Assembly (NCBI GenBank): GCA_015069695.1
Contig: JADCRZ010000009.1
Coordinates: forward strand, 1-64,000
Source of the DNA: Williamsia sp.
GTDB taxonomy: Bacteria; Bacteroidota; Bacteroidia; Chitinophagales; Chitinophagaceae
Length of the DNA: 64,000 nucleotides
Direction of reading: 5' to 3'
The first letter of the stretch is position 1. Every line of letters begins with the position of its first letter. The notes under the pieces are model-generated. The model ran no database searches. It was not told the DNA's origin and saw nothing but the letters and a program-made list of their open reading frames with translations. This document shows, piece after piece, positions 8,884 through 18,912 of the stretch. The position numbers and the translations under genes are program-made.

Positions 8884-11694
8884 ATGGGGCGAAAACTGGT
8901 CCTTCTTATTGTTGTCTGGCTGATTGCATCCAACTCCAAAAGCCAGCCCGGTGTGCCCCTCCGCCATTATAAAACCCAGTACAACGATGCCGAGAAATAC
9001 TACAATGCTGCTGATGCTACCGATGAAACAGACAGGCTGGCTCTTCAGCTATACCACGCAGTCATCCAGACCCTCTCAAAATCTTCCGCCGATGATGCGG
9101 TGCTGTTCGACAGCTATGTAAAAGCCGGTATCCTCCAAATGAGCCACCAGCAGGAAGCCGCTTCCCTGCTCCGTTTCCGCGCAGCCATCCGGCTCGCAAA
9201 GGGGAACGGGATGATACCTGACTCAGCCCTGTTCAAGCCTTACCTGTACGCCGGCAGTATTTACTATACCCTGTATGATCTTGATTCGGCATATGTGTAT
9301 TACAGGCTGGCTGAGTCGATCGTACAGGCTTACCCGTTGGTGGGCGAATCAGAAAGACTGTACAACAAGCTGGGTGTGCTCTATTTTGAAACGGGCGATT
9401 ACAAGAACAGCATGTTGTATTTCGGGAAGGCGCTTTCCCTGGTTGAAGCCCGGACGCCGCTGGATCTTTTTTTTGTAGTCAATTACAAGAACAACATTGC
9501 CTCTGCCCTCCGCAAGCTGCGCCGGTATGGTGAGGCTTTGAACTTGTATAAAAGCCTTTTGCCTTATAGGGTCAATACAAAGGAACTGCTTCACAACATC
9601 GGTGCTACCTACCTGGAGGCCGGTGATCCCCGGCTGGCGATCCGCTACCTGGAGCAGGTCAACTACAGCAACCAGGTCAGGTACAACGACCTGGCCAGGG
9701 CTTATCTTGACCTGCGCCTGTATGATGCTGCTGCAGGCTTTCTGCGCAAGGCCGGTCTGGCCCGGCAGGCTCCGGCCGCGCTGCATGACCGTGATTATGG
9801 CATTACGCTGAAACTGGAAGGCGATTGGCTGATGGCCCGGCAACAAGTGACGGGGGCGCTTGCAAAGTACCAGCAGGCGCTTATACAGGTTGATCCTTCC
9901 TTCAACGACTCCCTGGTTGAGCGCAATCCTGGTTCTTTTTATGGCATGCGCAATTCATTCCTCCTGTTTGATATCCTGCAGGCAAAGGGGAGGGCCCTGG
10001 TGCAACGTTTTTCTTTGTCGGGAAGAGCGCACGAACTGGAAAACGCGCTGGCCGCTTATTCGGCTGCTCTCAAGCTGGCGGGTCATGTAGAAAGGGGCTA
10101 TCATTCCGATGACGCAAAGCTGTTCCTGGAACAGAATGCCAGCCAGGCTTACAAAGAATCCGTTGAAACATGCCTCCGCCTGTATGCGCTTACAAAGAAA
10201 AAAAGCTATCTCACAAAGGCATTCAATTTTACGGAAAACAGCAAAGCATCTGTTTTACAAACAGACCTGCATGAGCTGGAGCTAAACAGCATGGGCAGTT
10301 TGCCCGGCAGTGCCATCCGGGAACAAAGCAGACTCAGGGCAAGCATTGCCCGGCTCAACCTGCAAATAAATAAAACGGCTGACAGTGCCTCAGGGGTTTT
10401 ACAAGATAGCTTGCACAGCGAGGAGATCCGGCTCTCCTCGCTGCAGGACAGGCTGGAGAACGAACCCGGCTATTACCAGCAAAAATTCAGTACAAAAGAA
10501 ATCAGCGTCGACTCGATCCGGAAAGCAATCCTGCTAAATGATGAAGCGCTTCTTTCTTATTATTACTATGGCGGTAAGCTGGTCATCTTTTATATAACAA
10601 AGGACAGCTTTGGATCCTGTTCAGCCACAGCCGACAGGGCCCTTTTCAATGATATAGCTGCATTCAGGAGGGAACTCAACGCAGCAGGTGCTGCCGACAG
10701 AAAGTTGTTGAGCCTTTTGGCAACTACCTTGTATAAACGCCTGGTTGAGCCTGTAGCAAATAAAATAAGGGGTAAGCATAAGTTGCTGATCGTTCCGTAC
10801 AACGAGCTTAGTTATGTTCCGTTTGAAGCGCTTAGCCCTCCGGGTGAGAACAAGCCCCTGTTGTATGCATATGCAGTCAGCTATAATTACTCAGCGAACT
10901 TTTTATCCAGGCAAAATCTGGCGCCTGCCCGGTACCAGGTACTTGCCATGGCGCCGTTCTCCCGCGTAGCGGGTGCAGGCTATTTGCCGCAGCTGACCTA
11001 TTCCCGGCAGGAAGTAGAAGCCCTGCGGGGAAGGGTGCTGGTGGACCAGGAAGCTACAAAGCAGGCGTTTATGTTGCAGTACAATCAGTACCCCGTGGTG
11101 CACCTCGCTACCCATGCCGTGGTCAATGATTCTGTTCCCCTGCAATCATACATCGAATTTTACAACGCCCATGCCGGAAGCAATGCAAGCGGGCATCGCT
11201 TATACGAAACAGAAGTTTACAATCTCAGCATGAGCAAATCCAGGCTGGTTGTGCTAAGCGCCTGTGAAACTGGCAATGGCCAGCTGATCAAGGAAGAAGG
11301 CATTATGAGTTTGTGCCGGGCTTTCGCTTATGCAGGCTGTAAAAGTGTGATCACCTCCCTCTGGAAAGCAGATGATGCTTCCACTGCTTTTATCATGAAG
11401 CAGGTGCATGTTTACTTAAAGAAGGGGCTGCCGAAAGATGAAGCGCTGCAAAAGGCAAAAATAGACTACCTGGAAAATGACGGGATAGATACCAGGTACA
11501 AAACCCCTGCTTACTGGGCCCATCTTGTTCTGATCGGCAACAGTGAACCTATTGTAAGCCGCACTCTTCTTCCATACATCCTCCTGGGTTTAGGCATACT
11601 GGTTGCAGTTGCATGGATCCTGGTAAAAAGCCGCAAGCAGCTGGGTGCTTACGGCTCAATTTTCCGGCGTACCAGATCAAAGGGCAACCGGTAA
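8884..11694 (+). CDS. TPR-CHAT caspase-like protease, exported and membrane-anchored
   Basis: A 936-residue protein with a signal peptide (residues 1-21), an N-terminal half of TPR-like helical repeats (about 35-430), a helical linker and a C-terminal CHAT domain (about 630-900). The catalytic dyad of this clan CD cysteine peptidase family is visible: His744 in HLATHA and Cys794 in VVLSACETG. A hydrophobic helix (about 897-917) followed by a basic tail ends the protein, so it would be anchored in the inner membrane with the protease facing the periplasm. CHAT proteases elsewhere are activated through their TPR platform. The target is unknown; the lipoprotein encoded 53 bp upstream is the obvious candidate partner. 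Confidence 0.9.
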   Translation: MGRKLVLLIVVWLIASNSKSQPGVPLRHYKTQYNDAEKYYNAADATDETDRLALQLYHAVIQTLSKSSADDAVLFDSYVKAGILQMSHQQEAASLLRFRAAIRLAKGNGMIPDSALFKPYLYAGSIYYTLYDLDSAYVYYRLAESIVQAYPLVGESERLYNKLGVLYFETGDYKNSMLYFGKALSLVEARTPLDLFFVVNYKNNIASALRKLRRYGEALNLYKSLLPYRVNTKELLHNIGATYLEAGDPRLAIRYLEQVNYSNQVRYNDLARAYLDLRLYDAAAGFLRKAGLARQAPAALHDRDYGITLKLEGDWLMARQQVTGALAKYQQALIQVDPSFNDSLVERNPGSFYGMRNSFLLFDILQAKGRALVQRFSLSGRAHELENALAAYSAALKLAGHVERGYHSDDAKLFLEQNASQAYKESVETCLRLYALTKKKSYLTKAFNFTENSKASVLQTDLHELELNSMGSLPGSAIREQSRLRASIARLNLQINKTADSASGVLQDSLHSEEIRLSSLQDRLENEPGYYQQKFSTKEISVDSIRKAILLNDEALLSYYYYGGKLVIFYITKDSFGSCSATADRALFNDIAAFRRELNAAGAADRKLLSLLATTLYKRLVEPVANKIRGKHKLLIVPYNELSYVPFEALSPPGENKPLLYAYAVSYNYSANFLSRQNLAPARYQVLAMAPFSRVAGAGYLPQLTYSRQEVEALRGRVLVDQEATKQAFMLQYNQYPVVHLATHAVVNDSVPLQSYIEFYNAHAGSNASGHRLYETEVYNLSMSKSRLVVLSACETGNGQLIKEEGIMSLCRAFAYAGCKSVITSLWKADDASTAFIMKQVHVYLKKGLPKDEALQKAKIDYLENDGIDTRYKTPAYWAHLVLIGNSEPIVSRTLLPYILLGLGILVAVAWILVKSRKQLGAYGSIFRRTRSKGNR

Positions 11695-11739
11695 CAAGGC
11701 TGGGTTTCAACGCGGCTGGTTCATCCAGGCTTTGTGTGT

Positions 11740-12603
11740 TTATTTGTGCAGCGTGATCGTACCCGCCTTGGTATCTTCATTTGTTCTGACAGTGATGGCT
11801 GGAATCACCACATCAGCGTAATTATTGGCGGTGGCGTGCACCCACAATTTATAAGTGCCGGCTTTTAATCCCATGATCTTGAATTCTCCTTCCCGTTCTG
11901 GCTTTGCGGTAGCTGTATCGCTTCCATTGATGGCCAGTACAATTGGTTTGGCATCTGAAGGTGTCACGCGGCCCTCTATGCGGCCGCCCTTTTCTTTTGA
12001 AAAAGCCTTTATGCTTGGTTCCAATTGAAAGCCGTTGCCGTTCATGCGGATAGAACGGCCGCCGTCGAAGTCGAGCCAGATCGAGACAGCGCCATTGCTG
12101 TTGAGTGCAACCATTTCTTCTTCCAGCTTGATCTCTACTGAATTCTCTTTCAGGCCGAGCGGGTAGGTGACGCCGTTATATACAACCTTGTTGTTCGTAC
12201 CCAAGGTTAACCGTACCTTTTTCAGGGCAGTCGTGAGCTGGAACGAGCCGGTTGAAAACAAGGTGTCCAGGCCATTGCGGAATGCAAGGATGTCATACAC
12301 CCCGGGCGTGGCGTTCATTGTTATCCAGCCAGCGGAACTGTTGCCGTGGTTGTCATCTGATCCGTTACTATTTCCATGGTGATCCTGTTCCGGACTTGTC
12401 CGGTCTTCCACCTTGATTTCTACTTTTCGGATATCGATAAGAATACGGTCAAATACAAGGGACGGATCATCAGTCAGAAAAAGCCGGACTTCTTTGGCGC
12501 TTGCAGGCATATCAGAAGCCTGCTTCTGGCAGGCTATAGAAAGGATGGTAACAGCTGCAAAAAGACATAGGAATTTAGAAAACAAGGGTGCGGAACTTGA
12601 CAT
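11740..12603 (-). CDS. DUF4382 domain-containing lipoprotein
   Basis: A 287-residue lipoprotein; the ATG at 12603 gives a signal peptide with lipobox SIAC. The DUF4382 domain covers about 35-195 (VRLFLTDDP near its start, then VFDRILIDIRKVEIKVED and YDILAFRNG), with an unusual His/Asn/Gly/Ser-rich insertion around residues 75-90. Residues about 205-285 form a carboxypeptidase-regulatory-like beta sandwich (IEGRVTPSD...GTYKLWVHA). Function is unknown; it is a typical envelope protein of Bacteroidota. It lies 124 bp downstream of the anti-sigma factor on the same strand and may belong to its operon or regulon. Confidence 0.8.
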   Translation of the reverse strand: MSSSAPLFSKFLCLFAAVTILSIACQKQASDMPASAKEVRLFLTDDPSLVFDRILIDIRKVEIKVEDRTSPEQDHHGNSNGSDDNHGNSSAGWITMNATPGVYDILAFRNGLDTLFSTGSFQLTTALKKVRLTLGTNNKVVYNGVTYPLGLKENSVEIKLEEEMVALNSNGAVSIWLDFDGGRSIRMNGNGFQLEPSIKAFSKEKGGRIEGRVTPSDAKPIVLAINGSDTATAKPEREGEFKIMGLKAGTYKLWVHATANNYADVVIPAITVRTNEDTKAGTITLHK

Positions 12604-12727
12604 AAAATGTTTTGAGGTTTGTGTTAAGATGCGCCGGGCTTTCAGTGCCCGGCATAGATTGGTCAACACAGCAGTTGGTTATGTAACCGGCAGGGGATAA
12701 AAATTTTTGAACAGATTTGAAACGGAG

Positions 12728-13489
12728 CTACTTGTCCCGGAGCAGCTTGGCCTTTAATAAAAACCAGCTGCTTACCTTGTCGTGATACAGGTGCTGCGGG
12801 TTGTTGTGGATCTGGGTGAGCAGGGGAAGGGCTTTGCCGGGTTCCCTATTTAGCAGGTAGGCCATGGCCAGGTAATATTCCGTGTCTTCTTCCAGCATAT
12901 GCTGGTTTGTAGCGGCGTTTTTTTGTTGCAGCAATGTAAAGAGCCGGATCGCATCAGGTGCATTGCCCAATTGCAGGTAGGCATTGCCGGTATAAAAATA
13001 ATCCTGTTGGGAAGGTTCCTTTGTGTTTGGGAACACCGTGGTTATCAGTTGCATGGAATCATGCAGGTACAGCTGTTCCAGCCGGGAAGCTGCCTGCTCT
13101 CCTCTTGTCTGGTGGATCGAGTAGGCCGTGTAGTTTGCGTCAAACAAATTGCGGGCTGAAAGCGTGGCATACTGGTAAGCCGCTGCGATGCCGATTACCA
13201 GGATGATGCTTGCGGCAACGCGGAAGCCCCTGGTGAACAGGGAACGCACTGGGGTTCCGGATGGTTGAGTGGCCTTGAGTTCTTCCATCATCTGCGCGTG
13301 TATGTTCCCTACCTGTTGTCTTAGCCCATAGCTTTTTACCAGCAGCTGGGCAGACCGCAGGCTTTCTAATTCCTGCTGTAAGGAGGGGTTCTCAGAAATG
13401 GCCTGTTCAATATCTGCCAACTCTCTGCCCTGAAGCTCGCCATCCAGGTACCTGATCAGCGTATCCGTATTTATATCTTTGCTACTCAT
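12728..13489 (-). CDS. Anti-sigma factor-like membrane protein
   Basis: A 253-residue protein starting at the ATG at 13489, which overlaps the last 8 bases of the sigma factor gene, so the two are translationally coupled. Residues 1-60 resemble the zinc-free N-terminal part of anti-sigma factors (DTLIRYLDGELQGRELADIE). One transmembrane helix follows at about 88-106 (VAASIILVIGIAAAYQYAT). The periplasmic part has TPR-like helices (YFYTGNAYLQLGNAPDAIRLF and a second copy). It would hold the cognate ECF sigma factor at the membrane until a periplasmic signal is sensed. Confidence 0.8.
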   Translation of the reverse strand: MSSKDINTDTLIRYLDGELQGRELADIEQAISENPSLQQELESLRSAQLLVKSYGLRQQVGNIHAQMMEELKATQPSGTPVRSLFTRGFRVAASIILVIGIAAAYQYATLSARNLFDANYTAYSIHQTRGEQAASRLEQLYLHDSMQLITTVFPNTKEPSQQDYFYTGNAYLQLGNAPDAIRLFTLLQQKNAATNQHMLEEDTEYYLAMAYLLNREPGKALPLLTQIHNNPQHLYHDKVSSWFLLKAKLLRDK

Positions 13490-14090
13490 ACAATAAGATA
13501 GATTTGATATTGCCGGCAAGTTCCGGTTTTGACGCCAGCACCTGTTCCAGTTGTTTTAAGCATTTGTATTTTTTGTTTCTTGCTACCTGTTCATTCTCAT
13601 ATTGCAGGAGGGGAAATATTTCCCGCATGCTTAAGTTCTCGTAATAATAAGCCAGCAAGAGGGTTTTACAAGCTATGCCGAGCGTATCCAGTAAGCCCAT
13701 CAGTTGTGATCGCAGTTCGCGGTGAAAAATAAACCGGCTGATATCACCCTCCTCCCTGCTTTTGTTTTTTTCAAACTTTTCTTCACGCAACTGTGATCTT
13801 CCTCTCTTTTTCAATTCATTGAGCCAGATGTTCCGGGTCAGGGCAAGCAGGAAAGTAGAAACAGCGCTTTCTCCCCTGAATTTTTGCTGCTTCACCAGCT
13901 CGATAAATGTGACAATCACTTCCTGGAAAATATCCTGGGCATCCTGGTCGCTGCCGCTGTTTCTTATGATATAGGCATGTACACCGGGGTAATTTTTCTG
14001 GTACAAATGCCTGATCATTGCTTCATAATTTTGTCCTGATCGAATACCCTCGGTCAGTTCCTGGTCTGAATGGTTTCTTTCTGTTGCCAT
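13482..14090 (-). CDS. RNA polymerase ECF-type sigma factor
   Basis: A 202-residue sigma-70 family protein. Region 2 is clear (DQDAQDIFQEVIVTFIELV and TFLLALTRNIWLNELKKRG, about 48-95). Region 4 is present but weak (TLLLAYYYENLSMREIFPLL, about 142-165). It is followed with an 8-bp overlap by a membrane anti-sigma factor. Likely targets include its own operon; the GH32 gene upstream and the DUF4382 gene downstream are candidates by position only. Confidence 0.88.
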   Translation of the reverse strand: MATERNHSDQELTEGIRSGQNYEAMIRHLYQKNYPGVHAYIIRNSGSDQDAQDIFQEVIVTFIELVKQQKFRGESAVSTFLLALTRNIWLNELKKRGRSQLREEKFEKNKSREEGDISRFIFHRELRSQLMGLLDTLGIACKTLLLAYYYENLSMREIFPLLQYENEQVARNKKYKCLKQLEQVLASKPELAGNIKSILLYE

Positions 14091-14167
14091 CTTCTGGTAT
14101 TAGTAATCGATGCGGTGCACAATGTAACCGCCGTCATAGATAGTACTTAATCAGGCCGCGCAGGAAT

Positions 14168-15691
14168 TTACTGCCAGCTGCTTTTCATCGGACTCACCTG
14201 CAATGATTTTATCTTAAACCTGTTCCCTGATTGGAGCCGGATGGATGAAAACGGGGACTGGGGAAAAAATATTTCCGTCATAACCGTAAGGCCTCCATCG
14301 GCGAACAATTCCACCGAGGCATTGTCCAGGATCAGTGTAAGATCAACAGGGTCTCTCCCGGTAAATCGGGGCGCAGTGTGTTTGGCAGCAAAGCCTTTTT
14401 CAAATTGGACCTCACCCGCCATCCTGCGGTCAATAAAATAATTATTTGCTGCTTTGTCGTATCCTATCAGGAGTTTTTCACCGGCATCGTTGGAAAGGGT
14501 GAGGGTAAAGGATTCCAGCTTGTCTGATGTGATGTCGATCCTGGCAGGGCCGGAAAGCTTTCCTGTTTTTTGGGTAAGATCAATAGTTGTAGCGGTTATA
14601 TTGCTGAGGGTTGCTGATTTTTCAGCCAACAGATCCAGCTCTTTTACCGGACGGGAAACGACCAGGTAGTCGTTGCCGGTTTTTTCCAGGCCCAGTTCCC
14701 GGGGGATGGTGAGGGCGCTTCGCCATTTTCCGGTAGGTACCACACCGGCATACTGCCAGTTGCTCATCCAACCCAGGAAAATTTTTCTGTCGCCTGTATT
14801 TGACCAGGTAATGCCGGCATATTCATCCGGGCCATAGTCAAGCCATTTTGTGCCTGTGTGGTTGGGGGTAAATCGATGGCCATCAAACTGGCCGGTAAAA
14901 TACTGGGTGGCAGAACCCTGGTTGGGACCGCCGGGATTGAGGTTAACGACCAGCACCCATATCTTTTCGCCTTTGTAATCGAGGGTAAATAAATCCGGAC
15001 ACTCCCATACACCCCCGTGCGCACCCATTTCTTTTCCAAACTCGCTTTCTTTTGTCCAGTCCTTTAAGTTGGGTGAAGAATAAAAACTGATGTGGTCGGA
15101 AGTGGCCAGGGTCATGATCCAGTTTTTTCCGGGTTCAAACCAGGAAACCTTGGGATCGCGGAAATCCCGGATGCCCGGATTGCGCAGGACCGGGTTGCCG
15201 CTGTATTTTGTCCATGTTTTTCCCTCATCTACGCTGTAAGCCAGGCTTTGAGTTTGAAAGTCTGCGCGCCCTGCTTTTTCGCCGGCTGTATTGTGGTGGG
15301 TAAAGATGGCAACCAGGGGTATCTGGCCCTGTTTACCAAAGCCTGTGGTGTTGTTTGCATCTACAACGGCACTGCCGGAGAAGATGGTGCCCAGGCTATC
15401 GGGATAGAGGGCAATGGGTTGTTCTGCCCAGTGTACCAGGTCTTTGCTGGTGGCATGTCCCCAGTGCATCGGTCCCCACACCGTACTATCGGGATTGTGT
15501 TGAAAGAACAGATGGTAGGTGCCGTTGAAATAGACCATCCCATTCGGGTCGTTCATCCAGCCCCTTTTGGGCGAGAAATGAACCTGGGGCCGGTGAGGTT
15601 CGTGATAATCTTGTTGCTGCGCTGTTTGTTCTTCCCGGCCAGCGCATGCGGCAAACAGGGCAATAGGCAAGATCCAGCTAAACTTTTTCAT
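14168..15691 (-). CDS. GH32 fructan hydrolase (levanase/inulinase-type), lipoprotein
   Basis: A 507-residue glycoside hydrolase family 32 enzyme that releases fructose from fructans or sucrose. The lipobox AAC puts the anchor at Cys16. All three catalytic motifs are present: WMNDPNG with nucleophile Asp48, RDP (178-180) as transition-state stabiliser, and ECPD with acid/base Glu230. The five-blade propeller covers about 30-345 and the C-terminal beta sandwich about 360-500. Length matches exo-acting members. The SusC/SusD pair is 7 kb away and not obviously linked. The ECF sigma gene begins 77 bp downstream in the same direction. Confidence 0.93.
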   Translation of the reverse strand: MKKFSWILPIALFAACAGREEQTAQQQDYHEPHRPQVHFSPKRGWMNDPNGMVYFNGTYHLFFQHNPDSTVWGPMHWGHATSKDLVHWAEQPIALYPDSLGTIFSGSAVVDANNTTGFGKQGQIPLVAIFTHHNTAGEKAGRADFQTQSLAYSVDEGKTWTKYSGNPVLRNPGIRDFRDPKVSWFEPGKNWIMTLATSDHISFYSSPNLKDWTKESEFGKEMGAHGGVWECPDLFTLDYKGEKIWVLVVNLNPGGPNQGSATQYFTGQFDGHRFTPNHTGTKWLDYGPDEYAGITWSNTGDRKIFLGWMSNWQYAGVVPTGKWRSALTIPRELGLEKTGNDYLVVSRPVKELDLLAEKSATLSNITATTIDLTQKTGKLSGPARIDITSDKLESFTLTLSNDAGEKLLIGYDKAANNYFIDRRMAGEVQFEKGFAAKHTAPRFTGRDPVDLTLILDNASVELFADGGLTVMTEIFFPQSPFSSIRLQSGNRFKIKSLQVSPMKSSWQ

Positions 15692-15883
15692 GGTTGTTCT
15701 TTGATCACGTTAAAGCGTAAACTAAGTTACTTATCTTACTACATTTTCGCTTTACGATTCATTGTATTCTGATGATGTTCCAGTTCTTCGCCAAAAGGCT
15801 TTTTGTTTCAGAGCCTTTTAATGATGCCTATGTCATTTGCCGGCATAAAATGTGAAAGCTTTATCTTTAGTCAAACATCCTGC

Positions 15884-17284
15884 ATGAAAATTGCCTTCCA
15901 TGGTGCGGCCCAATGCGTAACCGGCTCCAAGCATTTGATTCTATTTCAAAACGGACAAAAGCTGCTGCTCGATTGTGGCCTGTTCCAGGGCATGGGCGGG
16001 GAAACCAACGACCTGAACCGGAGCTTTGGCTTTGACCCCGGTGAGATCGACGCGATGATCCTTTCTCATGCACACATCGACCACACCGGTCTGATACCCA
16101 AACTGGTGCAGGAAGGTTTTGCCGGAAAGGTCTTTTGTACCGACGCTACCAAAACCCTGAGCAATATCCTGCTGGAAGATTCGGCACAGATACAGGAAAG
16201 CGATGCCAAGTATCACAACAAAGGCAGCCGGGCACAGGGAAGGCCATTTGTTTATCCCCTGTACACCGTTGCGGATGCAAAGAGGGCGATCGGGTCTTTT
16301 GAAGAAAGGCCATACGGAACCTGGTTCCCTGTGCTGGACGGAGTGGAAGCTATGTTCACCGATGCCGGTCACATCATTGGCAGTGCCTGTGTGCATGTGC
16401 GGGCAACAGAAGGGGGCAAGACAAAGCAAATAAGTTTCAGCGGTGATGTCGGCCGATACCGCGATGTAATTCTGCGCTCCCCGGAGCCATTCCCGCCAGC
16501 CGATATTGTCATCCTCGAATCTACCTACGGCAACAGCTTGCATGAAGACGTGGCCACCTCGGTTGACGTGTTTATATCATGGATCGAAAAGACCTGTTTG
16601 CAAAAAAAGGGCAAGCTTGTGATACCTGCCTTTAGCCTGGGCCGTACCCAGGAAATCCTGTACGCCCTGAATCAACTGGAGCTCGAAAACCGGCAGCCAA
16701 AGCTGGATTATTTTTTAGACAGTCCGCTGAGCCAGGAAATCACGGCAGCCGTAAAAAGCTATCCTGCGTATTTCAACAAGCAGATACAAAAAGTAATGCA
16801 ATCCGACAGCGATCCATTTGCCTTTCCTGGTTTGCGCTATGTAAAAACGGTGGATGAATCCAAACAACTCAACTACCGCAATGCGCCTTGTGTAATTATC
16901 GCGGCCAGCGGCATGGGTGAGGCTGGCCGGGTAAAACACCATATCAGCAATGTGATCGAGAACTCCCGGAATTCAATTTTATTCACCGGCTACTGCGAAC
17001 CCCGGTCGCTGGGAGGACGCCTGCTCGCCGGTGCAAGACAGGTAGGCATATTTGGTGTTGAGCACGAAGTAAATGCCGAAATAGGTGGTATCAGAAGCAT
17101 GAGCGCGCACGGCGATTATGAGGACTTGCTCCAATGGCTGGCCTGTCAAAACCCTGCTGCCGTGGAAAAACTTTTCCTGGTACATGGCGAGTATGAAGTG
17201 CAGGCCGCATTTCAGCAACGCCTGATCAGCAAAGGCTTTGCAGATGTGCAGATACCGGCGCTGCACCAGCGCTTTGACATGTGA
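15884..17284 (+). CDS. Beta-CASP metallo-beta-lactamase-fold RNase-like hydrolase
   Basis: A 466-residue protein starting at the ATG at 15884, just before the metallo-beta-lactamase fold; in-frame upstream codons add no recognisable sequence. Visible elements are the HAHIDH zinc motif (62-67), GHIIGSA, FSGDVG, the beta-CASP domain (about 205-330) and a C-terminal RMMBL segment with SAHGDYEDL. This arrangement is that of CPSF73-like archaeal/bacterial nucleases of the YSH1 group, acting on RNA in the cytoplasm. It stands alone between convergent and divergent neighbours. Confidence 0.9.
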   Translation: MKIAFHGAAQCVTGSKHLILFQNGQKLLLDCGLFQGMGGETNDLNRSFGFDPGEIDAMILSHAHIDHTGLIPKLVQEGFAGKVFCTDATKTLSNILLEDSAQIQESDAKYHNKGSRAQGRPFVYPLYTVADAKRAIGSFEERPYGTWFPVLDGVEAMFTDAGHIIGSACVHVRATEGGKTKQISFSGDVGRYRDVILRSPEPFPPADIVILESTYGNSLHEDVATSVDVFISWIEKTCLQKKGKLVIPAFSLGRTQEILYALNQLELENRQPKLDYFLDSPLSQEITAAVKSYPAYFNKQIQKVMQSDSDPFAFPGLRYVKTVDESKQLNYRNAPCVIIAASGMGEAGRVKHHISNVIENSRNSILFTGYCEPRSLGGRLLAGARQVGIFGVEHEVNAEIGGIRSMSAHGDYEDLLQWLACQNPAAVEKLFLVHGEYEVQAAFQQRLISKGFADVQIPALHQRFDM

Positions 17285-17317
17285 AAATGATTGATGAACC
17301 ACTCCAACAGCCGATTC

Positions 17318-18520
17318 TTACAATTGTCCTTCCGGTATTTTACCAAGCCTGAGTGCCGTTAGCTGCTCGGTTGTAAAAGCAGCATCAAAGATGTCATGCG
17401 TGCTGTGATAGCAACGAAACAGTTCCGCTATGAAATGCATCCGTTCCGGCAGGTTGGCCCAATCAGTCGCTCCGCTTTCGAGCAGGCTGTCGGGGGTAGG
17501 ATCGATTTTTGCCAGCAGGGCCAGCAGGTCAGGATTGATCAGGGTTTGCAGGAGGGCAGGATAGATGGCGGTGAGGTCATGCCCCAGCTGCAAGCGGTGA
17601 TGGGGTGGTATGGTAAGCGTCAGCAGGTGGGCGGTGAGCAGTTTGCGCACATGTTGCTGGGCCTGTTGCACCAGCATGTCTATCGCTTTGTCGAGCAGGC
17701 TTACCTTCCCAAAGAGGCGTTGGAAGAGCAGCCGTAAACGTCCCCACCAACCGTTTCCCGGAAAGATATCGGCGAGCAGGCGCTCCCTTATTTGTTGCGG
17801 ATCAATGGTGATAGCAGCATTGAGCGATTCGGCGATCTCGGGCTGCAGCCTTGTTTGCTCATGAAACCCGATCTCCAGGTTTGCCAGCAATTGAAGTTCG
17901 GCGCGCCGCTGCGGGTCGTCTTCAAACAACGCCGCATAATACCGGGTAAAAGCCAGGGCCAGGTAGGCCTGTCCTTCCGGGGGCGGACCCGGTTTGAGCT
18001 GCGCACAGAAATCTTCTATGTGCTGTTGGTTGTAAGCCGTGTCGGCATAACAGGCAGCGATAAAGCGGGCAAACTCACGGGCAATTTCTTCAAACACTTT
18101 TTTGTTGCCCCGGCTTACGGCATCGCTTGCCCGGTCAGTTACCGCAGCAATAATATGCCCCAGTGTTAACTTCCACAGCTCCTGCAAAGTTTGGCGGGCG
18201 CCCAGCTTTTGTAACAGGGCAGCGATCAATCCAAGGCTGGCACGGATTCCCGGCTTTTCCAGTACCAGCTCGTGCAGCGTATCGCGCAGATCTTCCCGCC
18301 GGATTGTTTGACCGGCCTGTTTGGAAGCCCAGGTGGCAAAGCTGCACCAATTGGCTGCAGGCCCTGTACGCGCTGCAAGCACAGCAGACAAGTCACAGTA
18401 ACACTGGGTGATCAGCAGGTTGCGCAGCACAGGCTGCGTCAGGGCCGCAATGGTATCAATTTCTGCAACGGTCGGTATTGGCCGGTTTGCCTCGGAAGAT
18501 GGATTATCTGGAGAAGGCAT
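17318..18520 (-). CDS. Uncharacterised helical protein
   Basis: A 400-residue, leucine- and alanine-rich protein that looks entirely helical and soluble, with no signal peptide. The N-terminal segment [16 protein letters not shown] followed by [18 protein letters not shown] is distinctive. I recall such phrasing from unnamed proteins in several phyla, but I know of no function. Aromatic and His residues in helical contexts ([27 protein letters not shown]) might bind a ligand or metal. It converges on the beta-CASP gene with a 33-bp gap. An 8-mer also found upstream of the nearby response regulator (GGTTGATA) lies just before its start codon. Confidence 0.7.
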   Translation of the reverse strand: MPSPDNPSSEANRPIPTVAEIDTIAALTQPVLRNLLITQCYCDLSAVLAARTGPAANWCSFATWASKQAGQTIRREDLRDTLHELVLEKPGIRASLGLIAALLQKLGARQTLQELWKLTLGHIIAAVTDRASDAVSRGNKKVFEEIAREFARFIAACYADTAYNQQHIEDFCAQLKPGPPPEGQAYLALAFTRYYAALFEDDPQRRAELQLLANLEIGFHEQTRLQPEIAESLNAAITIDPQQIRERLLADIFPGNGWWGRLRLLFQRLFGKVSLLDKAIDMLVQQAQQHVRKLLTAHLLTLTIPPHHRLQLGHDLTAIYPALLQTLINPDLLALLAKIDPTPDSLLESGATDWANLPERMHFIAELFRCYHSTHDIFDAAFTTEQLTALRLGKIPEGQL

Positions 18521-18912
18521 GGGTTGATATTGTAGGGGTTTGTTGGAATGGTGATAGAAAGGGATGTAAATTCATCCATCCCTTTGTCGGCAGAAACTTC
18601 CAGTCGTTAACAACCGCAATACCCGGATCGAAAAACCTGATTGACATACAAAGAGAAAGATGGACAAGTTGAACGTTGACCAGGGCAGGAAAATAGCCTG
18701 ATAAAAATAAAACAATAATCTTACAGCCAAGTATGATTTTGTTGCTAGCTGCTTTTACTCAATTCATGAATGACAGCTGAGTTTGTAGTGGGGTACTCTG
18801 TGTTCCTGCCGGAACATATAAAAACACCAATTCCGTTTTGGTATAAATAGCAAATCGACCAGGTTTCAGGATCTTCCGGAAGAGAAGATATTTCTGTGCT
18901 GATGCCGGGGTG
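18521..18912. other. Intergenic region without recognised features
   Basis: This 392-bp stretch must hold the promoter of the 18520 gene and the 3' end of the kinase transcript. Apart from one GGTTGATA octamer next to the start codon, I see no terminator, repeat or small gene. Confidence 0.5.
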
